The notes: a model not told the origin generated them from the letters alone. A DNA stretch of 64,000 nt from Thiovibrio sp964588325 (GCA_964588325.1 CAZPOR010000004.1:62001-126000), one strand, 5' to 3'; shown: positions 8,922 to 17,274, counted from the stretch's first letter. Program-made: numbers and translations.

Positions 8922-9923
8922 TTATTTTTTTGCCTTGGGGGCTACCATCTTGATGGTTGCCTTGCTTTTTGCCGCCGCAAGAAAGGCCTCGATATTGGCT
9001 GTAACCTTTTCCTGGGTGAGATAGGCGGTAATCTTTGCCTTTGCTTCATCAAAGCTCACCGTCTTGGCGGGCTTTTTCTCTTCAAGCTTGATCAGGTGAT
9101 AGCCGAACTCGGTTTCAACAATGTCACTGACATCGCCGGGCATCATTTTAAAAACTGCTTGCTCAAAGGGCTTTACCATCTGGCCTCTGGGGAAAAACCC
9201 CAGATCCCCGCCCCGCTCCTTGCTCGGACAATCTGAAAACTGCTTGGCCAGATCGGCGAAATTGGCGCCGCCCTTCAGTTGCTTTTGTATCTGAACAAGT
9301 TTTGCGCGCTTACGATCCTTGTCCGCCTTGGATTCTGTTTCTTTTGCGTTAATCAGGATATGACGGGCATGAACCATTTCCGGTTGGGCGAATTTGTCCT
9401 GATTGCCGTTATAGAAATCCTTGGCCTCCTGCTCGGTTATCTGGACCTTGCCCTTGAACTTGACATCGATGAATTTCTGGATGGCGATATTCTTGCCGAT
9501 CTGCTTGCGCAGCTCCGTCTCGGTGATGCCTGCTTCGCCGAGGGCCTTGGCAAAGGCCTTGTCATCGGCAAAGCCCTTCTTGTATCCCTTCAATTCGTTC
9601 TCAATATCGGCGGCGCTCACTGCTATCCCGGCTTTTTTGCTCTCCTGGCCCAGCAATTCGAGCTTGATCATCTTGTCAAGAACGGATTCCCGAAGCGACG
9701 CCATCTCGGCCTCGCTGGGCTTGCTGCCCTGTGCCTGAAAACGGCCCAGTATGCCATTTATCTCACCCTGCACCGCTGCGGCAACAATGGGTTCGCCATT
9801 GACAAAGGCCGCAACCTCCTCTGCCTTCTTTTCCGGCTTGGACCAGACACTGGTTGCAAAAACAACAGTGGCCCCCAGGGCGACCGAAACGAGAACGGCT
9901 TTATGAAATTTTCCAAAGTGCAT
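8922..9923 (-). CDS. Parvulin-type peptidyl-prolyl isomerase (SurA/PrsA-like)
   Basis: A 333-residue periplasmic folding factor. An N-terminal signal (AVLVSVALGATVVFATSVWS) is followed by a SurA_N-like helical domain (VAAFVNGEPIVAAAVQGEI, about residues 38-150) and a PpiC/rotamase domain (about 180-285) with HARHILI, GGDLGFFPRGQMVKPFEQAVF and TEFGYHLIKL. A short helical C-terminal segment follows. The ATG at 9923 has an AGGAAC site; the longer frame lacks one. It is the last gene before the 8858-8896 terminator, 31 bases after ubiA, so it is probably cotranscribed with the menaquinone genes. The reason for that linkage is not evident. Confidence 0.88.
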   Translation of the reverse strand: MHFGKFHKAVLVSVALGATVVFATSVWSKPEKKAEEVAAFVNGEPIVAAAVQGEINGILGRFQAQGSKPSEAEMASLRESVLDKMIKLELLGQESKKAGIAVSAADIENELKGYKKGFADDKAFAKALGEAGITETELRKQIGKNIAIQKFIDVKFKGKVQITEQEAKDFYNGNQDKFAQPEMVHARHILINAKETESKADKDRKRAKLVQIQKQLKGGANFADLAKQFSDCPSKERGGDLGFFPRGQMVKPFEQAVFKMMPGDVSDIVETEFGYHLIKLEEKKPAKTVSFDEAKAKITAYLTQEKVTANIEAFLAAAKSKATIKMVAPKAKK

Positions 9924-9954
9924 GACAGTTCCTTTTATTATGAGATTTTTCCGG

Positions 9955-10806
9955 TCAAACGACCAATGAAAGCCAGGTTGCCACAAACAAGGTAAGGCTG
10001 ATCAGTCCGTTCATGGTGAAAAATGAAAGTTGAATCCGGGACAGATCCTTGGGATTGACGACACTATGCTGGTAAAAAAGGGCTCCTGCCGTTAGGGCAA
10101 TTCCAAGATAATAATACAAATTCAACCCGGACACTATACCTGTGAGAATAAACAAAAGAAAGGCCAGTCCATGAAAAAAAACCGCGAGCCTGAATGCTTT
10201 TTCCCGGCCAAATCGTGACGGCAGGGAATAGAGTCCTGCTTGTCTGTCAAAATCGGCATCGAGACAGGCATACACCGTATCAAACCCCGCCACCCAGAAA
10301 AGCACCCCCAATGACAGAACCGCGGGAAAATCCAACACGGTTCCCTTGACCGCGACCCAGCCGCCCAGCGGCGAAAAAGCCAGGGCAACACCGAGGACCA
10401 CATGGCAGAGCCAGGTGAAACGCTTGGTGAGGGAATAGAGAAAGGTAAGCGCCAGCGCAAAGGGAGAAAGCTTCAGGGTGAGCGGATTGAGTTGATGGCA
10501 GGCGACAAAATAGAGCAAGGTGAAGAGAAAAACCATACCCCAGGCTTCCGCCAGCCCCACCGCGCCGCTCGGGATCGCCCGATCCGCGGTGCGCGGGTTG
10601 GCGGCGTCAAACTTCCGGTCAACGATCCGATTGAAGCCCATGGCCGCGGTTCGGGCGCCAACCATGGCCAGGATGATCCAGCCAAAGGTTGCGGCCTCGG
10701 GAACCCCGCGTTTCGCCAGAAATGCCCCGATCAAGGCAAAGGGCAGAGCAAAAATGGTATGCCCGAACTTGATCATCTCAAGCAGAGTTCTCACCTTGCG
10801 CAGCAT
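9955..10806 (-). CDS. UbiA-family prenyltransferase, probable MqnP
   Basis: An integral membrane enzyme of about 283 residues with roughly 8-9 hydrophobic segments. Both diagnostic aspartate motifs are present: NRIVDRKFD (residues near 70) and DADFDRQAG (near 190), which bind Mg-prenyl diphosphate. In a futalosine-pathway operon the expected reaction is prenylation of the naphthoate ring (MqnP). By sequence alone it resembles 4-hydroxybenzoate polyprenyltransferase UbiA, the usual automatic name. The ATG at 10806 sits 6 bases after GGAAAGGG; an ATG two codons upstream is too close to that site. It follows ubiX by 40 bases. Confidence 0.85.
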   Translation of the reverse strand: MLRKVRTLLEMIKFGHTIFALPFALIGAFLAKRGVPEAATFGWIILAMVGARTAAMGFNRIVDRKFDAANPRTADRAIPSGAVGLAEAWGMVFLFTLLYFVACHQLNPLTLKLSPFALALTFLYSLTKRFTWLCHVVLGVALAFSPLGGWVAVKGTVLDFPAVLSLGVLFWVAGFDTVYACLDADFDRQAGLYSLPSRFGREKAFRLAVFFHGLAFLLFILTGIVSGLNLYYYLGIALTAGALFYQHSVVNPKDLSRIQLSFFTMNGLISLTLFVATWLSLVV

Positions 10807-10846
10807 CGCCATCCCTTTCCGGCCGCACACCGGTCATACGACGTTA

Positions 10847-11425
10847 TCATGCCTCGTGTTCCGGGGGAAGACCCTGCCATCTGGCAAGCCCCTCAACCGT
10901 GACGCCAAGCAGTCCCGCCACCCGGCCCGCATACTGACGGGCCATCTCTTCGATGCTCCGGGGCCGGTGATACAGGGCGGGCATGGGCGGACAGATAATG
11001 GCCCCGGCCTCGTGCGCCTTCAACATATTGGTGAGGTGGGTTTTATTCAAGGGCGTTTCCCGAACCCCCAGCACCAGGGGGCGATGCTCCTTGAGCATGA
11101 CATCCGCGGCCCGGTGGATCAGGTTGCCGCAGATGCCGTTGGCGATGGCGGCAAGGCTCCCCATGGTGCAGGGCAGGACAGCCATGCCGGAAAAATCGCT
11201 GGAGCCGCTGGACATGGGCGCGGCAAAATCGTGCACATCATGCCATGTGGCCGCGTAGGGGGCAAGATCCGTGCGGGACATACCGAGCTCCAGCTCCAGC
11301 ACCTGCGCGCCGGCCTCGGAAAGAAGCCCATGCACCTCAAGTTCAAGAGACTGGCAGATCTTGAGGAACTCCAAGGCATAGACCGCGCCGGTGGCGCCGG
11401 TTATGGCCAGGACGATTTTTTTCAT
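10847..11425 (-). CDS. ubiX: Flavin prenyltransferase UbiX
   Basis: UbiX makes prenylated FMN, the cofactor of UbiD-type decarboxylases, from FMN and dimethylallyl phosphate. The 192-residue protein starts KKIVLAITGATGAVYALEFL (Rossmann-like FMN-binding start). It carries AAPMSSGSSDFSGMAVLPCTMGSLAAIANG and later RPLVLGVRETPLNKTHLTNM, all hallmarks of UbiX. In the futalosine route a UbiD homologue (MqnL) decarboxylates the ring acid, which explains UbiX here; no ubiD/mqnL is in the window. The ATG at 11425 overlaps the stop of the preceding 36-codon ORF (ATGA), suggesting translational coupling. Confidence 0.93.
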   Translation of the reverse strand: MKKIVLAITGATGAVYALEFLKICQSLELEVHGLLSEAGAQVLELELGMSRTDLAPYAATWHDVHDFAAPMSSGSSDFSGMAVLPCTMGSLAAIANGICGNLIHRAADVMLKEHRPLVLGVRETPLNKTHLTNMLKAHEAGAIICPPMPALYHRPRSIEEMARQYAGRVAGLLGVTVEGLARWQGLPPEHEA

Positions 11426-11532
11426 GTGCTGGCCCCGCAACACAACGCGCCGCCATCGATTTTTGCAACATAATCCGCCAAGGTTGAATGCGGACCTGTT
11501 GCTTTCTTCTTCTTTGGCAAGTCCATCTTCAT
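11422..11532 (-). CDS. 36-residue ORF coupled between ubiE and ubiX
   Basis: A short unrecognised ORF. Its ATG overlaps the TGA of ubiE (ATGA) and its TGA overlaps the ATG of ubiX (ATGA), so it fills the gap between the two genes exactly. GGGAG lies about 5 bases upstream of its ATG. The peptide has a Lys-rich N-terminal third (DLPKKKKATG), a middle TLADYVAKIDGG and a C-terminal ALCCGAST with adjacent cysteines. There is no membrane segment. Coupling at both ends and a ribosome-binding site argue that it is translated; no function can be assigned. It may be a small partner of the quinone enzymes, or mainly serve to couple translation. Confidence 0.6.
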   Translation of the reverse strand: MKMDLPKKKKATGPHSTLADYVAKIDGGALCCGAST

Positions 11533-12236
11533 TTCACTCCCACATAAACAGTCACCACCCCGAAGGTCAGCGGCCGATGGTAGGTGGTGGCGAACCCGGC
11601 CTGTTGCATCATGGACAGCAGTTCTTCCGGGGCATAGAATTCGGCGATGGAACTGGCCAGGTACTCATAGGCCTCGGTATCGCCGGAAACAAGCCCGGCA
11701 ATCTTCGGCAATACCCGGTTGAGATAAAAATTATAGATCGGCTTGATCACCGGGTTTTGCGGCCTGGAAAATTCGAGGATCAGCAGCTTGCCGCCGGGCT
11801 TGAGCACCCGGTGCATTTCATTCAATCCCTGCTGGGTTCTCGCCAGATTCCTGACCCCGAAGGCCACGGTGACTCCCCAGACCGTACCGGTCCGCACGGG
11901 AATCTGCTCCCCGTCCCCGCACACCGGCCCGATCCGGTCCTTCCGGTCATCGGAGGGAAGATGGAGCATTCCGGCCCGCAGCATATCCTCGCAAAAATCC
12001 ACGGCCAACACCCGACGCTGCTTGGCCTGCCGGGTCAGCTCCAGGGAAAGGGGCAGGGTTCCGGCGCAGAGATCAAGCACCACGCCCGTGGGGAACTCCT
12101 TCAATTCCCGCGTGGTGACCCAGCGCCAATACCGGTCGATCTGGAAACTCAACACCGAATTGAGAAAGTCGTATTTTCCGCTGATTGCTGAAAACTTATT
12201 CTGAACAAATTTCTTCTTTTCGTCTGGATTCTTCAT
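11529..12236 (-). CDS. ubiE: Demethylmenaquinone methyltransferase (UbiE/MenG)
   Basis: A SAM-dependent C-methyltransferase of 235 residues that performs the last step of menaquinone synthesis. Family motifs are all present: FSAISGKYDFLNSVLSFQIDRYWR, the SAM-binding VVLDLCAGTLPLSLEL, VAFGVRNLARTQQGLNEMHRVLKPGGKLLILEFSRP and a C-terminal GVVTVYVGVK. It starts 4 bases after the mqnA stop and its stop overlaps the start of the 36-codon ORF. In an organism without ubiquinone genes the substrate would be demethylmenaquinone only; this is inference from the mqn context. Confidence 0.95.
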   Translation of the reverse strand: MKNPDEKKKFVQNKFSAISGKYDFLNSVLSFQIDRYWRWVTTRELKEFPTGVVLDLCAGTLPLSLELTRQAKQRRVLAVDFCEDMLRAGMLHLPSDDRKDRIGPVCGDGEQIPVRTGTVWGVTVAFGVRNLARTQQGLNEMHRVLKPGGKLLILEFSRPQNPVIKPIYNFYLNRVLPKIAGLVSGDTEAYEYLASSIAEFYAPEELLSMMQQAGFATTYHRPLTFGVVTVYVGVK

Positions 12237-12240
12237 ATGC

Positions 12241-13080
12241 CTACTGTTTTCCGCAAATCTTGAAGGGAAGCGCCGACGCAGGGACCTCCCCGCGTTTGAT
12301 AAGATACTCGAAAAAACGCCTCAGCGCCTCCTGCTTTTCATTGCCCAGGTCATACTCAATCCCCTGGAGATACCGGTAACATGCCGCCTCGTCCATGGGA
12401 ACCTGCTTGGCCACAATGGCGCTGATCTCAGGCAGCCGAGCCTTTCCTTCACCCAGGCAGCGGTGCAGCTCCTGATAGATGGCAAGAACGGTGTCCGGTT
12501 CCTCGCGGCAAAAATCCTTCCGCACGGCCCATACCGCAAAGACAAACGGCAGGCCGGTGCGCTCCTGCCAGGCCTCGCCAAGATCCAACCGATGAGGATA
12601 CCGCCCTTCCACGGCCAGCCGCAAGGCCTCATCGCCTATGGCCAGCACCGCTGCGGGCCTTTCCTTGTCCTGAACCGGCTCGCTGGCCAAACCGCTGCGA
12701 TAGCGGGGATGAATCCGGTGGAATTCCTCCAGAATGATCTTCACCAGACTCACCGAGGTCTGGGACTGGGAGCTGAGCAGAACCAATTGCTCGTCCAGGC
12801 CGGCAATGGGCAGTTCAGAAAAGAGAAAAACGCTGCCCACCGGCCCTGTGGACGAGATGGACAGATCGCTCATTATCCGGTACTCCCCGGGATGCAGGGC
12901 ATATTCCTGGGAAGAGACAAAACCGAGATCAAGCTCGTTTTCGTGCAGCATGCGGTTGAGTACCGAAGGCGGCGCCTCGGTAATCCGCCAGTCCGCCCGC
13001 CGCACGGTCTGGCGCCACACCTCATACAAGGGCGCGGTGTTGATGTAGTTCACCATCCCGATTCTGGCCGTGATCTTCAT
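12241..13080 (-). CDS. mqnA: Chorismate dehydratase MqnA
   Basis: MqnA converts chorismate to 3-[(1-carboxyvinyl)oxy]benzoate, the first committed step of the futalosine pathway. The 279-residue protein has the periplasmic-binding-protein-like fold of the family: IGMVNYINTAPLY at the start, DLGFVSSQEYALHPGEYRIM, and LAIGDEALRLAVEGRYPHRLDLGEAWQERTGLPFVFAVWAV. The frame is open further upstream, but the ATG at 13080 follows the deaminase stop by 4 bases and fits the family N-terminus. It belongs to the tight mqn operon. Confidence 0.93.
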   Translation of the reverse strand: MKITARIGMVNYINTAPLYEVWRQTVRRADWRITEAPPSVLNRMLHENELDLGFVSSQEYALHPGEYRIMSDLSISSTGPVGSVFLFSELPIAGLDEQLVLLSSQSQTSVSLVKIILEEFHRIHPRYRSGLASEPVQDKERPAAVLAIGDEALRLAVEGRYPHRLDLGEAWQERTGLPFVFAVWAVRKDFCREEPDTVLAIYQELHRCLGEGKARLPEISAIVAKQVPMDEAACYRYLQGIEYDLGNEKQEALRRFFEYLIKRGEVPASALPFKICGKQ

Positions 13081-13084
13081 CCCG

Positions 13085-14293
13085 TTACTCAAGCCATTCA
13101 AGACGGATCTCCGTGCCTGCCGAAGTGAGATACTCAAGGACTTCAGCCTCTGTTTTTGCCGGGCAACGCACCGCCAGCAGCGAGGAGGAGACCCCTGGAG
13201 CGACAAGGCCGAGCCTGTTCTCTATGCCGAGAAGACGCGCGCCGTTTATTGACGCCATGGCAAAGACCGTCTCGGCGGGAAGATCCGGATGGTCTTCCCG
13301 CAACACCTGCATTTCCCGCCAGAGGCTCAGATGGGGATTGCTGGCCAGGCTGTCCGTGCCCAAAACCAGGGGGATTCCCTGCGCGAACATCTTGCGCGCC
13401 GGAGCCACGCCCACCCCCATGAACCGGTTGCTGCCGGGACAGAGACACACCGCAGCCCCACGGGCGGCCAGGAGGGCAAGCTCTTCCTCCTCGACATGCA
13501 CACCATGGACACAAAGGGTATGCTCATCCAGCACCCCCAGAGAATCCAGATAGCGGATAGCACCCGTGCCGGGCGCGGTGAACTCCGCAACCGCAACCCC
13601 GCGCTCCGCAAGAAAGTCGGCAAACGGACCGACGCCGGTGCGCAAAAATTCAATCTCCTGGGCGGATTCGGCCACATGCATGGGAAACAACGTGTTGCCT
13701 GCCCGCGCCCTTTCTTTTAAGGCCGTAATCAGTGCCGGTCCGGACGAATATGGGGCATGGACCGTACAGCGGACAGCGGCATCGATTCCGGCCAAGGCTG
13801 CCAGGGCCGACTCCTCGGAGGGGCCGCACAGCCCGAGCAGCTCAAGAAAAAAGAATACCTCGGTCTTGAAGCCGGTGCCGATCAGGCCGCTTTCCACACG
13901 GTTGCCGATGTCGGCCACAGCCCGGCAGCCTCCAGCATAGAGCCGCGCCAGAGCCATGAGCGCGGCATCGTTCTGGGCCGCCGCATCATCATGGGCAGCC
14001 CGGGCGGCGAGCAGCCCCCTGATCCAGCCGGTCATGTCGCCGGGCTTCGGGGAATCTCCGTTCAACGCCGCCAGATGGGAAAGCTCCAGATGGGCGTGGC
14101 AGTTCACCAGGGGAGGGGTGATGACGTGGCCGTCATACTCCTCCAACTGGGCGTCAACATCTTTCAACTCCGCATACGAGCCCACCGCCGCGACCAGCCC
14201 GTTTTCGGTGAGCACTGCGCCGTCGGCGATGACCGGGCCGTTGCCCGGCACCACAAAGGGCGCCCGGTAGAGATATCGGGGGAATTCCTGCAT
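13085..14293 (-). CDS. Amidohydrolase, probable aminodeoxyfutalosine deaminase
   Basis: A 402-residue metal-dependent amidohydrolase. The metal ligands are visible as HAHLELSHLA (HxH), PMHVAES, CVHGVHV and LGTDSLASNPHLS (the catalytic Asp). The fold and motifs match the chlorohydrolase/SAH-deaminase group. Lying between mqnC and mqnA, it most likely deaminates 6-amino-6-deoxyfutalosine to futalosine, the branch that requires MqnB rather than MTA nucleosidase; mqnB is present at 38849-39496. The ATG at 14293 is 1 base past the mqnC stop. A substrate such as S-adenosylhomocysteine or guanine cannot be ruled out by sequence. Confidence 0.82.
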   Translation of the reverse strand: MQEFPRYLYRAPFVVPGNGPVIADGAVLTENGLVAAVGSYAELKDVDAQLEEYDGHVITPPLVNCHAHLELSHLAALNGDSPKPGDMTGWIRGLLAARAAHDDAAAQNDAALMALARLYAGGCRAVADIGNRVESGLIGTGFKTEVFFFLELLGLCGPSEESALAALAGIDAAVRCTVHAPYSSGPALITALKERARAGNTLFPMHVAESAQEIEFLRTGVGPFADFLAERGVAVAEFTAPGTGAIRYLDSLGVLDEHTLCVHGVHVEEEELALLAARGAAVCLCPGSNRFMGVGVAPARKMFAQGIPLVLGTDSLASNPHLSLWREMQVLREDHPDLPAETVFAMASINGARLLGIENRLGLVAPGVSSSLLAVRCPAKTEAEVLEYLTSAGTEIRLEWLE

Positions 14294-14294
14294 C

Positions 14295-15350
14295 CTACAC
14301 CAAAGAGTAGTCCATTCTGCGCTGCCTGGGCACACAGCCGGCGCCTTCCACCAAGCTGCGGATCTCCTGCTCGGAGAGGCGGAATCCCACCCCGGCCGCG
14401 GCCACCACGTTCTCCTCGATCATGGTGCTGCCGAAATCATTGGCCCCGAAAAAGAGGGAGAGCTGAGCGATTTTAGGGCCCTGGGTCACCCAGGAGGCCT
14501 GGATGTTGTCGATATTATCGAGAAAGATCCGCGACAGCGCCAGCATCTTCAAATATTGAAACGCCGTGGTCTTGGGCAGATGGGCCAGCGCCGTGTTGTC
14601 GGGCTGGAAGGGCCAGGGGATAAAGGCGGTAAAGCCGCCGGTTTTGTCCTGCAGGTCGCGCACCCGGGCAAGATGCTCGACCCGCTCGGCCAGGGTTTCC
14701 AGGTGCCCGAACATCATGGTCGCGGTGGTGCGCATCCCCAAGCGGTGCGCCTCTTCCATGACCCCGAGCCAGGCATCGGTTAAGCATTTGCGCGGCGCGG
14801 TTTCCTGCCGCACCCGGTCGCAGAGGATCTCCGCCCCGCCGCCGGGAATGGAATCGAGCCCGGCCTGCTGCAAACGGATCAGAACTTCCCGCACCGGCAG
14901 GGAGGAGATGGTGGCGAAATGACAGACCTCGGGCGGGGAAAATCCATGGATATGGATGCCATGCCCCTTGATGAAACGGAGCATCTCCTCGTAGAACTCC
15001 AGGGGCTTGTCCGGGTGGAGCCCGCCCTGCAGGAGAATCTGGGTGCCGCCCAGCGCCTTGGTTTCCTCGATCTTTGCGCCAAGCTCGGGAAAGGAGAGCA
15101 CCGACCCGGCCGGATCTTCCGGGGCTTTGAAGAACGCGCAGAACTTGCAGGCGGAGATGCAGATGTCGGTGTAGTTGATGTTGCGGTCAACCACATAGGT
15201 GACCATGGGCTCCGGGTGCTTGCGTTGCCGGATGGCGTTGGCCAGGAAGCCCAATTGGTAGAGATCGCCGTGTTCCAACAGGGCCACCCCCTCCTCCGGG
15301 GTAATCCGCTCGCCCGTCAGGGACTTTTCCGTAATCCGTTTGATGTCCAT
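14295..15350 (-). CDS. mqnC: Cyclic dehypoxanthinyl futalosine synthase MqnC
   Basis: A radical-SAM enzyme of 351 residues that cyclises dehypoxanthine futalosine. The 4Fe-4S site is CISACKFCAF (CxxxCxxC) after DRNINYTDI, which matches MqnC. Further motifs are ILLQGGLHPD, GFSPPEVCHFA, SIPGGGAEILCDRVR and SWVTQGPKIAQLSLFFGANDFGSTMIEENVV. The ATG at 15350 follows the mqnE stop by 5 bases; an in-frame TTG at 15359 overlaps that stop. MqnC and MqnE are paralogues in tandem; assignment rests on the cluster signature and the C-terminal ANDFGSTM segment. Confidence 0.93.
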   Translation of the reverse strand: MDIKRITEKSLTGERITPEEGVALLEHGDLYQLGFLANAIRQRKHPEPMVTYVVDRNINYTDICISACKFCAFFKAPEDPAGSVLSFPELGAKIEETKALGGTQILLQGGLHPDKPLEFYEEMLRFIKGHGIHIHGFSPPEVCHFATISSLPVREVLIRLQQAGLDSIPGGGAEILCDRVRQETAPRKCLTDAWLGVMEEAHRLGMRTTATMMFGHLETLAERVEHLARVRDLQDKTGGFTAFIPWPFQPDNTALAHLPKTTAFQYLKMLALSRIFLDNIDNIQASWVTQGPKIAQLSLFFGANDFGSTMIEENVVAAAGVGFRLSEQEIRSLVEGAGCVPRQRRMDYSLV

Positions 15351-15355
15351 GGCTG

Positions 15356-16450
15356 TCAATACTCTTTGATCACGTTGTACAGGGTGTCCCGCTCCACCGG
15401 TTTCCGCCCGGCATCCCGGATCAACCGGATCAGCTCGGTGTCGGCCATGGCCCCGCCCGCCTCGCCGCCTGCCATGTGGGTGATCAGCTCTTCCTTGACC
15501 GTGCCGTCCACATCGTCCGCTCCAAAAGAGAGGGCGATCTGGGCCAGCTTGGGACCGATCATCACCCAGTAGGCCTTGATGTGCGGGAAGTTATCGAGAA
15601 AGCAGCGGGCCACCGCGATGTTCTTGAGATCATCGATCCCGCTGGTCTTGGCAAGGGTATGCATTTCCGTGTTCTTCGGGTGGAAGGCCAGGGGGATAAA
15701 GGTGAGAAAGCCGCCGGTTTCATCCTGGGCTGCGCGGAGGGCGGCAAGATGCTCGACCCGCTCCTCCATGGTCTCGATATGGCCGTACAGCATGGTGGCG
15801 TTGCTTTTGAGCCCGATCCGGTGCGCCGCCTTGGCGACCTCGAGCCACCCCTCGCCGGAAAGCTTCTTCTCGCAGGTGCGCTGCCTGATTCTGGGGCTGA
15901 ACACCTCGGCCCCGCCGCCCGGGATCGAGCCAAGTCCAGCCTCGACCAGTTCATGAAGGGTCTCGGTCACCGGCTTTCCGGCAAGAGTTGCCAAATGGGC
16001 GATTTCCACGCAGGTGAAACCCTGGATGTGGATCTCGGGCCGCACCTCCTTGATGCCGCGCAGCATGTCCAGATAATATTGGTACGGCAGATCCGGATGA
16101 ATGCCGCCCACCACATGCACCTCGGTGATGGGCTCGGCCAGCCGCTCGCGGATCTTGGCCTTGACCTGCTCCACCGTCATCTCGTAGGCCTGGGGCGACT
16201 CCTTGTCCTTGCCGAAGGCGCAGAACTTACAGAGATTGGTGCAGATATTCGAGTAATTGACGTGCTGGTTGTAGATGAAATAAGCGCGATCGCCGTTGAG
16301 CCGCTCCCGCACCAGGTTGGCCAGATAGCCCACCGCCAGGATATCGTTGGTGTTGTACAACCGCACCCCGTCCGCTACGCTGAGACGCTCCCCAGCCCTG
16401 ACCTTCTCCAGAATATCTCCAAGCCCTGCGGCCACCACCATCTGTTCCAT
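15356..16450 (-). CDS. mqnE: Aminodeoxyfutalosine synthase MqnE
   Basis: A radical-SAM enzyme of 364 residues that joins the carboxyvinyl-oxybenzoate from MqnA to the adenosyl group, giving 6-amino-6-deoxyfutalosine. The cluster motif CTNLCKFCAFGKDKE (CxxxCxxC) follows NQHVNYSNI. Other conserved segments are EVHVVGGIHPDLPYQYY, GFTCVEIAHLA, SIPGGGAEVFSPRIRQ and AYWVMIGPKLAQIALSFGADDVDGTV. A GGAG site overlaps the end of tetR and the ATG is 3 bases past its stop, so the two genes are translated from one message. Confidence 0.94.
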   Translation of the reverse strand: MEQMVVAAGLGDILEKVRAGERLSVADGVRLYNTNDILAVGYLANLVRERLNGDRAYFIYNQHVNYSNICTNLCKFCAFGKDKESPQAYEMTVEQVKAKIRERLAEPITEVHVVGGIHPDLPYQYYLDMLRGIKEVRPEIHIQGFTCVEIAHLATLAGKPVTETLHELVEAGLGSIPGGGAEVFSPRIRQRTCEKKLSGEGWLEVAKAAHRIGLKSNATMLYGHIETMEERVEHLAALRAAQDETGGFLTFIPLAFHPKNTEMHTLAKTSGIDDLKNIAVARCFLDNFPHIKAYWVMIGPKLAQIALSFGADDVDGTVKEELITHMAGGEAGGAMADTELIRLIRDAGRKPVERDTLYNVIKEY

Positions 16451-16453
16451 TGC

Positions 16454-17125
16454 CTATTCTCCAATTCCTGACGGCTGCAACCCGGTGCGCAGCACCGCAA
16501 CCATGCTGTCAATTTCATCGTGCAAACGCTCGGCGGACATCCCGGCCAGCGCCAGTCCCCCGTCGAGGTACGGCTGGGCATAGCCTTGCAGGAAGCGATC
16601 CAGCATCGCATCCAAGATAAAAACCACCTTGCGCGGGGGAATGTCGCTCCGCAACACCCCCTGGTCCATGGCCTGGTCAGCCAAAGGCCCGAAATATTCC
16701 AGGGAAAAAAGGCGCACCCTGGCCACCAGTTCCTCCCGGCGCGGCACATCCCGTTCGAACAGCACCTTGAGATACACCTGGAAATATTCCGGATGGCTGT
16801 CGATGAAGGCTATCCCGGCCAGCAACACCTGCCTGGCCACAGCAAAAAAATCATCCCGGCCACAGCCCAGAACCGATGTCTTGACGTGCCGCTTCACCTG
16901 CTCGGTAAAATGGTCGAACACATGCAGGAACAGGGCTTCCTTGTTGTCGAAATACTGATACAGCGACCCCTTGGATATCCCCAACTGCTTGACGATATTA
17001 TTGAGGCTTGCCCGCTGATACCCCTGCGCGGCAAACTCGGAAACCGCCGCGCGCACGATGCTTTCGCGCTTTTCCGGCGGCAGGTTCACGAAGGTTTGTT
17101 TGGGCTGCGCGAGCTGAGTATCCAT
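16454..17125 (-). CDS. TetR/AcrR-family regulator of the menaquinone operon
   Basis: A 223-residue DNA-binding protein. The N-terminal HTH is clear (residues about 18-65: RESIVRAAVSEFAAQGYQRASLNNIVKQLGISKGSLYQYF), followed by a helical ligand-binding domain with no recognisable ligand signature. It is the first gene of the mqn operon, with 3 bases to mqnE, and a 28-bp palindrome covers its start codon. It therefore probably represses itself and the menaquinone genes. The inducer is unknown. The start codon has no ribosome-binding site within the palindrome, so translation may be weak or leader-poor. Confidence 0.85.
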   Translation of the reverse strand: MDTQLAQPKQTFVNLPPEKRESIVRAAVSEFAAQGYQRASLNNIVKQLGISKGSLYQYFDNKEALFLHVFDHFTEQVKRHVKTSVLGCGRDDFFAVARQVLLAGIAFIDSHPEYFQVYLKVLFERDVPRREELVARVRLFSLEYFGPLADQAMDQGVLRSDIPPRKVVFILDAMLDRFLQGYAQPYLDGGLALAGMSAERLHDEIDSMVAVLRTGLQPSGIGE

Positions 17126-17150
17126 AATATGACCAGGCGGTCACATTATG
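17123..17150. promoter_or_regulatory. Putative TetR operator palindrome
   Basis: An imperfect 28-bp palindrome with pattern CATAAT-n-TGACC-n4-GGTCA-n-ATTATG; 11 of 14 positions pair in each half. It covers the tetR ATG (17123-17125). A weak promoter (TTGCAG at 17166-17171, a 17-base spacer, then TAATGT at 17143-17148) would overlap it, so bound TetR would block transcription. Size and symmetry fit TetR-family operators. Confidence 0.65.
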
Positions 17151-17187
17151 AAAAATAGATATTCTCTGCAAGATATTTCTAGGAGTC

Positions 17188-17274
17188 GTTGAAAAATACC
17201 CAGCACAACCATGCATGTTCCCGCATGGCGGCGTTCCTCCGCTCCGGTCAGAAACAGCCTCATGGTTTTTCAAC
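17188..17274. repeat. Inverted-repeat element ending in GTTGAAAAA
   Basis: The ends GTTGAAAAA (17188-17196) and TTTTTCAAC (17266-17274) form a 9-bp perfect inverted repeat enclosing about 70 bases. A second small hairpin lies inside (CCATGC 17209-17214 with GCATGG 17223-17228). There is no U-tract, so it is not a standard terminator. The form suggests a small dispersed element or the trace of one; copy number cannot be judged here. Confidence 0.4.
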
